Source of the DNA: Takakia lepidozioides | Lineage: Eukaryota; Streptophyta; Takakiopsida; Takakiales; Takakiaceae | NCBI GenBank assembly: GCA_030704615.1 | Contig: CM060733.1 | Coordinates: forward strand, 26,724,001-26,788,000 | Direction: 5' to 3' | DNA length: 64,000 bases | Made by a program: the position numbers and the translations under genes | Part shown: in pieces, positions 57,243-64,000 of the stretch | Layout of the letters: each line of letters starts with the position of its first letter | How positions within the stretch are numbered: the stretch's first letter is position 1 | Notes under the pieces: generated by a model | What the model was told of the DNA's origin: nothing | The model's database searches: none | What the model saw: only the letters and a program-made list of their open reading frames with translations

Positions 57243-59914
57243 TCTATGTATGATCCTAATCTTGCCTTCGTCCTTCTGCTTCTGTTTCTCTCTTCCTCTC
57301 ATCTCTCCCCCTCCAAAGGCCCGATGATATCTCCCTCTCTCTCCCTCTCTCTCCCTCTGTTACTTCCAGAGTCTCCAGGTGAGAAAATCTGATACTGTTT
57401 GAATTTTGCAGAAGTGAGTGCTTGTAATTTGGGACATTTTGCGAGATTTAACTGTAAATGAGAGGGGTATTCACTGAATAGCAATCATTATTGTAGACAC
57501 ATTACAACAGCTGGTCACTCACTGTTATACCAGATGCTTGAACTTGTACATCAACGAAGTTATGAGACAACTACTCATGTGCTTTCCTTCCCCTTTTTGT
57601 TGCGTCTTCTTCTGAGTGGTTTTACTTTGATGTTTTGTCTTGGTGCCATTAATATTATCTTTGAAAACTCTTCCTTGTCGCGCATTATCATGTTTTTAGT
57701 TATCATTCATATGGGAGTTTAGAGATTTCTAGGTTCTCACAGACGTAATATGTGTTTAGTTCTAAACTATTCGACTCTGATACCCCTCGACAGACGGTAA
57801 GCTGGTCACAGAAAAATCCTTGGCTTGGTTGCTGTTAGGCTTGAGTGGCTTCTACCAGTGTGGAAGGATGGATTGCCACTCCATATTGTCTGCAGCAAGT
57901 GTAAACGTCAGTCTTGCAATATGAAAGGTCATGTAAAGTTGAGATGGGTTAAATTTCGTTCTGCCTTTGTATACCTTTAGTGTTCGTGGGTGATTCCGAA
58001 GATTCGGTGTTTGCAGGTCTTAATTTCTGTAAATATGTAGGCTACATGTACATTCTGTCTGTAAATACGTAGGTGGTGGTATCAAAAAGTTGTTGTCTTC
58101 CTCATCCCAAAGTTTTTAATGCATGAGATTCAGTGACAATCCTTGTGATTGTGACCATACAAACTAGGGATGTGTACACCTGTTTTCTATTAGCTGGCAT
58201 TTGCAAACATATTCTATTACAGACTATCCTGGGAGTCATTCCTTTGATGTTTCAATTGCTGATTTGAGTGGAGGGTGACTTTCTAGATGCAATCTCTCTT
58301 CCCTGTATGTGGGTCACCCAAATACCACAGCCAGATTTCACTACGAATTTGAGTTTTGGAGCCAGGAAATGATACAGATGGTACCTCAGTACACACACTC
58401 CCTGCTGCCTTAGCTCTGCTGAGTCGGTATCAAGTGCCACTGGAGCTGAGCTCAGGAGGTTTTCTCGTCAGGGTTGTGGATGCAACGAAATTGGTATTAC
58501 AATGTGAGGAAAGGTGTTTTCCGCCCTTCCTCACATAGAACTGGAAAAGAAAACCCCTAGGGCATTGCCTTTTGTTTTGTTCACAAAGGCACAAGAGTTT
58601 TGACACACAATTGTGAACCATTTCGATCACTGCAATGGTTCAGTCTTTCTCTCACAAATCCTTGCCTATCTACCACATATGTACATTAACAATGTTTCAG
58701 ATATATGAATGATGGTGGTGGAACTTTTACTACGGATCAAGGTAGAAGATCAACTAGAACATGGAATCCTTCTCAACGACGATTCAGGGACTTCCACTAT
58801 GGATCAAGTTAGAAGATCAACTAGAACATGGAATCCTTCTCAAGTAGTGGCATCTTCACTCTCTTGATTAGAAAGAAATTATTTACCTGGCCCTAAACAG
58901 TACTTCTTTCATATTCTCCCTCTCCATGACGCCAAAAGAGAACTGGATTCAGGGACAAGCGTAATTTATGCCACTCATAGTGCTTACAATCATGAACATA
59001 CCAAGGACTTCACACAAGCTAATGCGCTGTTGTCTGCTTTCTGGACAAATTCGCAAGCAGTATTTAGAGAGATGACGCAGGCCTTGGCCAAAGTAACTAA
59101 GAGCCCACTGCACTCGGCCACCGCCCCTTTCGGGGCTGGACCCCTCTATGGCAAACTTTAATATTTACTCCATTCAAACTGGTGACAGAAGTTTTCAACG
59201 TGTCGCCATATATATATATATCCTAGTGCTTAGTATGATCCAGGTAGCATGATATCCTGGTGAGCAATGTAATCACATGTAAGTTGATGGCAAATGCTTC
59301 AAGTACGTGAAATGAAGAATGGTGTCAAAAACTAGATCGAGTGATGAAAGAGCAGCTGTACTGCTCTTGAAAGATTTGGGAGTAGATTGCAGCAATTACA
59401 TATTTGCACATGAACCTTATTAACTATCCGATTAATCTCTCCAACACATAGCAGTGCAACACAGCCACGTCAAAGGCTAGAGTAGGAGTGCTGACCAAAA
59501 TTATCACTCTGGTTGAGTGTCATTGCTGGCCTGAAATGAACACCGATCTTTCACGATAAAAAGATTGGGCCGAAGCAGCAGCAAGATCAGAAACCGTGAC
59601 AGGAGAAGCTCCGTACACTTTTCAGAATTGCCTGGTTGATATTTGACAAAGGACAATCAAAGTGACAATCAAAGTGACAATCAAAGTTTTGCCAGTGTTC
59701 GTCATGGTTTCGCAATATACCCATGAGTAGCTCGCCGATGGTACGATATGGCCAGCGCAGGCAGAAAAGCCAGCGTGAATAAGAGCCGCTTCTCCCCTTG
59801 GGAAGTTTCTCAAAGGGAACTATAGTCCTGCAGTCCAGTACATCTTAGTCTAGGCTACGAAAAGCCAAATAAAATCATGTAATTCCGACCCAAATCCGAT
59901 CACTCTCGGTCTCT
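57243..59914. other. Intergenic region between two convergent genes
   Basis: The PPR 3' UTR begins with CT-rich repeats (CCCTCTCTCT at about 57331-57358). A 67-bp tandem duplication lies at 58723-58776 and 58790-58843 (AGAAGATCAACTAGAACATG in both). A 12-bp unit, TGACAATCAAAG, is repeated three times at 59652-59687. No gene seen. Confidence 0.5.
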
Positions 59915-62900
59915 TCATTTGGTTGCGGTTTTCGTTTCTTGCACAGCTGGGGGCAACTCATGGAGTTTTCCGGACTTATGTCTCCGGGTAGAGTCCACAT
60001 CCTTGAGCAGACTCTGCAAGCGATGGCGATCCTTTTGGGCATCGGGGTGCACGGTACCCAGCTTCTCCTCCTTGACTCGTACCACCACTTCCAACAGCTT
60101 GATAGCGTCCTCCAGTCTGCATGCCACGGGAGGACATCGACTGTACTTATCGACTGTACTTAAGATTGGCGGTCCAAGTGTAACTAGGCCAAGCAATTAC
60201 TCCACTTGAGTGTTACTCTAGACAAGTTAGCTGAATGGCAAGGACATGGCAAGGACATGCTGGAGGATTTTGTTGACTGCACTGGAATCAGTACTTAAGC
60301 CTCGCCAAAGTTTGAAATTGTGCAACAGGTACACACTGAAATCTCCAGCTAGAAATCTAGAACAGATCAACCTGATGCGGACATAATTTGCATCCAAGGA
60401 ATATGCTCCTCTGAAATTGAGAAGAGCGACTGAGGTGAAATGACAGTTCTTTATCAAGTTATGGTCGCAAAATTAGACCGCGTAAATGCAGCAACGGTGG
60501 CGTTGGAGAGGGTACCTTCCAAGCACATCGTAGGCGCCGGCAAGATTACTGCACACATCAATAGTATCAAGATGATGGGCTCCACAAATGTCCTCCAACG
60601 CACTCTTGGCCTCCTCAAATAAGGATGCAGCTTGCTGGATCTCCCCGAGCTCAACAAATGTTACACCCGTCTGATTCAATAGCATGCCTAATAGAGCAGT
60701 GTTCCTCACCCCTCCATCCCTGAGCTTCAAAGCTGCACTCTTGAATGCATCCAAGGCAAGCGGGAACTGTTTCATCATATGGTAGAGAATTGCCATCTGG
60801 GCTTCGATCCCACCCACTGACACTTGCTGACCTATCAATTCGTCATCGCAAACAAGGAAATATGTTAAAAGGAAATACATACATGTGTAAGAATGATTCC
60901 TTCACTCCCTTCTTCCAATTCCTGTACTGAACGATAGTGGGTCCGTAGAGATTTTCCAGCTTTTTGCCTTTGTATGTTTCCAAGGGGATATTAAATACTG
61001 CAGGATTTCTCGATGTTCCCGCCGACAATTGACCCTTCTTGCATAATGACTTCTTAGGGAGCGAATGAAAGCTGATCGACGATATAAGGACTGAGATTGG
61101 TTACCTGGCAAGCTATCTTGGATCTTGAGCGCTCGCTGAAGGAGGCGGAGCGCTAACTCCTCTTCATTCAATTGCTCTAGGACGGCGGCAATGCCAGTCA
61201 ATCCTTGAACGATATCTTCAGGGGCATGTTCAGCCTCTTGCTCTCTATAGATCCGCAGTGCACATTCACAGTAGGTTTTTGCGTCTCGAGGTTTGTTGGT
61301 TCTAAGGTAGAGTTCCGCTAACCTCACATAAACAGACGCTGTCAACGCATGATTGTCCCCTTTCAAGGCCTTGAATGCCTCGAGAGCTTTTTGGTAGGAA
61401 AGTTCTGCTTCTAAGTCCCGACCCAGTGCTAGGAGGGCATCGCCAATGCTCGAATTGACAGCAGCCACTTCAATCTACCAACATCACTCGCATTCACAGC
61501 AGACTGTATGATCAGAAGTTTTAGGTTTCCCCTCCTTCCCCTTCCCCTCCCCCTCCCCACACCGCGCCCCACCCCCACCCTAGAAAGTGCAGAACTGAGA
61601 AGATATAGCATTTCTCCCCAAGCTGCAAAGAGGCTCCAATCTTTGATCTAGCCAGTCCTAGCATGCTCGAGGACCAGTTGCAACAGCTGAAGTGAAGCGG
61701 CACGTAAGTGGATAGTAAATTAATCTGCAATGTCTAGACTACCCTCGTAGTACTTTTAATGCATTCTTATGTTTGTCCAGATGGTATCAATGGACCCATT
61801 GATGATGTGATGCATAGCCTACCATACTTCAACCGAAGGCACTGCTACTTGTAAAGATATTTTTGCCTTGAATTAAAGCAAGATCAGACAGATACCTCGT
61901 CTTCATTGGCTAGGAAGGTTGCACTTGCTTGTTCCAAATTGTCCAAAGACTTTTCGTGGTCTCCTTGCGCACTGTAGATGAGTGCCAGGAGTTGGCGATC
62001 ACGAGCTTCCTCAAGAGAACCTACCTCGCCGTGTTCGTTATGAATCGCTAATGCATGCTCACACAAGGCCTCTGCTTCAGGAAATTCCATTGCCTGCACT
62101 CATAACATTGTGCCCACCACTTAGGCTCTCCTTAGGCTCTTTCTCTTGCCAATACGCATGCTAATCGTCCTTGTGAATCTCCTCTCTGGTTAGTCGACCA
62201 CATATGGAGGGTCCACTGGCCTCTTCCGTAACAGCAAGTTCAGCCGGGGAAAGCAGGGGACAACACCACCAAGAAGAGCAAGAGCGGTGCACCAAACCAA
62301 ATACCAGGCAACACTAGTGAGAATCAGATGCAAACCTTTAGCTACATTCACAGCCAAAACCGGGTGCTTAGAATTTATTTGGGTACTTGATCAAGCAGAG
62401 ACGTCAACCTTGAGCAAAAGTTATTCTAGAGCTCAATCTTCCCGCCAATGTGCTCTCTCGTTGTGACAGGCATCAATATGCTTTCAGTTACAGTTGAATC
62501 ACATTTACTTCTGAAGGTAATGGACCTCCTTCTTTCATGGTCAACAGAACTCCTTCAGACTGTAGCTCAAGGACCCAGAAAAAACCCTGGCGCCAACCTC
62601 CATAGATGGTAACGTAGTTCGATATAGAAAGTCTAGAATTCCGGTTAAGGCAATCCAGTAGGTATTTATATTGTATTTATACTTAAGCAGAAGGCGTTAG
62701 TTATATGCAGCATCAGAAAAGACTGAGATGAATACCCATTCTAATCAAGGGATTTTGTACAATGGAAGGACGAACTTTAGAGCAAGAAGAAGGGGGCAAC
62801 AAAAGGAGCCAACTGATGGCTCACTGACCTGCAAGTGAGCTTCAGCAATGTAGTGGCAATTCTCTCCGACCCGAGGATCCAAATCTCCCAGTATCACCTT

Positions 62901-63983
62901 CTGGACTTCCAAAGCAGCATGATAGGATTGCAATGCGGTTCCCTGTTTTCCAACTAAATTCAATGTATCACCAAGCTGCATATGCCCTGCGAATTTTGCT
63001 AGGGCGTGCTCCTCACCTTCATTCAAGTCCGGGATAGTTACCGAGTGCTGAAGAAGATGAACGGCATCTTCATATTGGCCAAGCCGGCAATGCAAGGCTG
63101 CTAATATATGAAGGCTGAGAACCAGGTCGAGGCTCGAACTTGCATTAGAGTATTTCTCATAAAACTTGACGGCCCGGGTGCTGTACTGAAGCGCCTTGAC
63201 TGGATTATCTCCCGAGGCATACAGTTTTGCAAGCTTGAGCAAATATGGACCCAGGTGGGGTATATCTGACAGAGTGTCATCATCTTTCATGTACGCATCG
63301 ATAATGGAAATGGGTATCAACTTTCGGGGCGCAGTACCTGGACTCACAACTTCATCATCGCTCTTGCTATCACTGAGACTGGTTGCTCTCCTTTGTGTGA
63401 CTCCCTGCCGGACCTTTGTAGAAGGACTTTCGGTCGTTTGGTTCCGGAGCATCCGGTCAAACTCCTGCCTCTTTGCAGCATCTTCAAAGGATGCTGCCTC
63501 CCAGGGGCCTGTTGCAAATGAGTCTTCCGCATACTCCTCTAGTGACCCCGCTACTTCTTCGTCCTCATTCTGGGATCCGTCGGTCTCGGGGCCAAATTGC
63601 TGCAATTTTCTGGGAACAAATTGTGATGAATGATGTGAGCCATTGGTCTTTCCATTGGAGAACAATTCGGTCTCACACACACCGTTATGTTGCTTTTCTT
63701 GCGCGATTTCCTCTGCTGGAGGCGCATTCTTTTTTCCATTTCTAGACACTTTTGCGGCCAAGCGTGGTACCTTAGCAGATGACAGTGATTTTTGGGCGAA
63801 CTCTGGGGATTTCTTTGGAGAAACTTTGGTGAATGTCCTCCAGGTCTTGCCCTGCGCTTTCGAGGAAGCACGTGAGATTGATTTTGTGCCCTTGCTCTTT
63901 CCATTGATAGCTGCAGGGGCCGATACCGTAAAGGCGATATCACTCTTCGTTGCCGGGGATCTCTCCATCACGAGGGGTGGCAT
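59915..63983 (-). CDS. KLCR: Kinesin light chain-related TPR protein (KLCR/CMU type), five exons
   Basis: Minus-strand exons 63983-62829, 62093-61896, 61474-61105, 60831-60516 and 60116-59915 join at GT-AG introns in consistent phases to give 746 residues. ATG 63983 is preceded by an in-frame TGA, so the start is supported. Residues 1-240 are a disordered, Lys/Ser-rich region with an acidic stretch (SQNEDEEVAGSLEEYAEDSF). From about 255 on, TPR units follow (ALQYSTRAVKFYEKYSNAS, CEHALAIHNEHG, YCECALRIYREQE, LRLLQRALKIQDSLPG), then GIEAQMAILYHM and the closing EDAIKLLEVVVRVKEEKLGT. The layout matches Arabidopsis KLCR1-3 (CMU), which sit on cortical microtubules and stabilise them under cellulose synthase movement. 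A G-rich tract lies in intron 2. Confidence 0.9.
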
Positions 63984-64000
63984 TGCTCAAGTTCGAAGTT

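Overview
This is a 64 kb stretch of a plant nuclear genome. Four genes look intact: an ER-type membrane protein, an F-box/kelch protein, a P-class pentatricopeptide repeat (PPR) protein and a kinesin-light-chain-related TPR protein. They have GT-AG introns, and all four belong to families typical of land plants. The rest is retrotransposons, DNA transposons, tRNA-derived SINEs and decayed genes. The seed-free feel (moderate introns, many decayed Ty3 chromoviruses) suggests a bryophyte, lycophyte or fern, but nothing in the sequence proves the lineage.

Layout. 1-4.9 kb: a decayed multi-exon gene of unknown family on the minus strand, a small ORF with repeats resembling the RNA polymerase II C-terminal domain, and a cluster of palindromic repeats built on CTCGACATTAATGTCGAG. 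4.98-10.17 kb: a broken Ty3/gypsy element whose 3' end is chimeric, with a reversed integrase scrap and only the last 74 bp of its LTR. 11.1-17.83 kb: a complete but dead chromodomain Ty3 element with both LTRs, PBS and polypurine tract, interrupted in its integrase by an 842-bp CACTA element with a clean CAT target duplication. 17.83-22.65 kb: a tRNA-like repeat, a decayed ORF, and an AT-rich degenerate repeat array with a 1.35-kb insert flanked by TTAA. 25.57-25.92 kb: an intronless Elongin-A-like ORF with one amber codon. 27.35-30.74 kb: the four-exon membrane protein gene. 30.7-49.5 kb: mostly non-coding, with SINEs, a Tourist-like MITE in a minisatellite, triplicated Ty1/copia reverse-transcriptase scraps, a doubtful secreted-protein gene, a decayed ORF and a relative of the CACTA element. 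49.59-50.72 kb: F-box/kelch gene (minus). 52.29-53.15 kb: two abutting TTAA-flanked elements. 53.92-57.24 kb: PPR gene (plus). 59.92-63.98 kb: KLC-related gene (minus), convergent with the PPR gene.

The four host genes do not form a pathway: one acts in the secretory system, one probably in SCF ubiquitin ligases, one in organelle RNA metabolism and one at cortical microtubules. A theme of the decayed ORFs is that they often keep one reading frame over hundreds of codons and are broken by single stop codons. Many of these stops are one transition from CAA, CAG, CGA or TGG, as expected for long methylated, silenced DNA. All family names come from reading translations and recalling families; no search was run.
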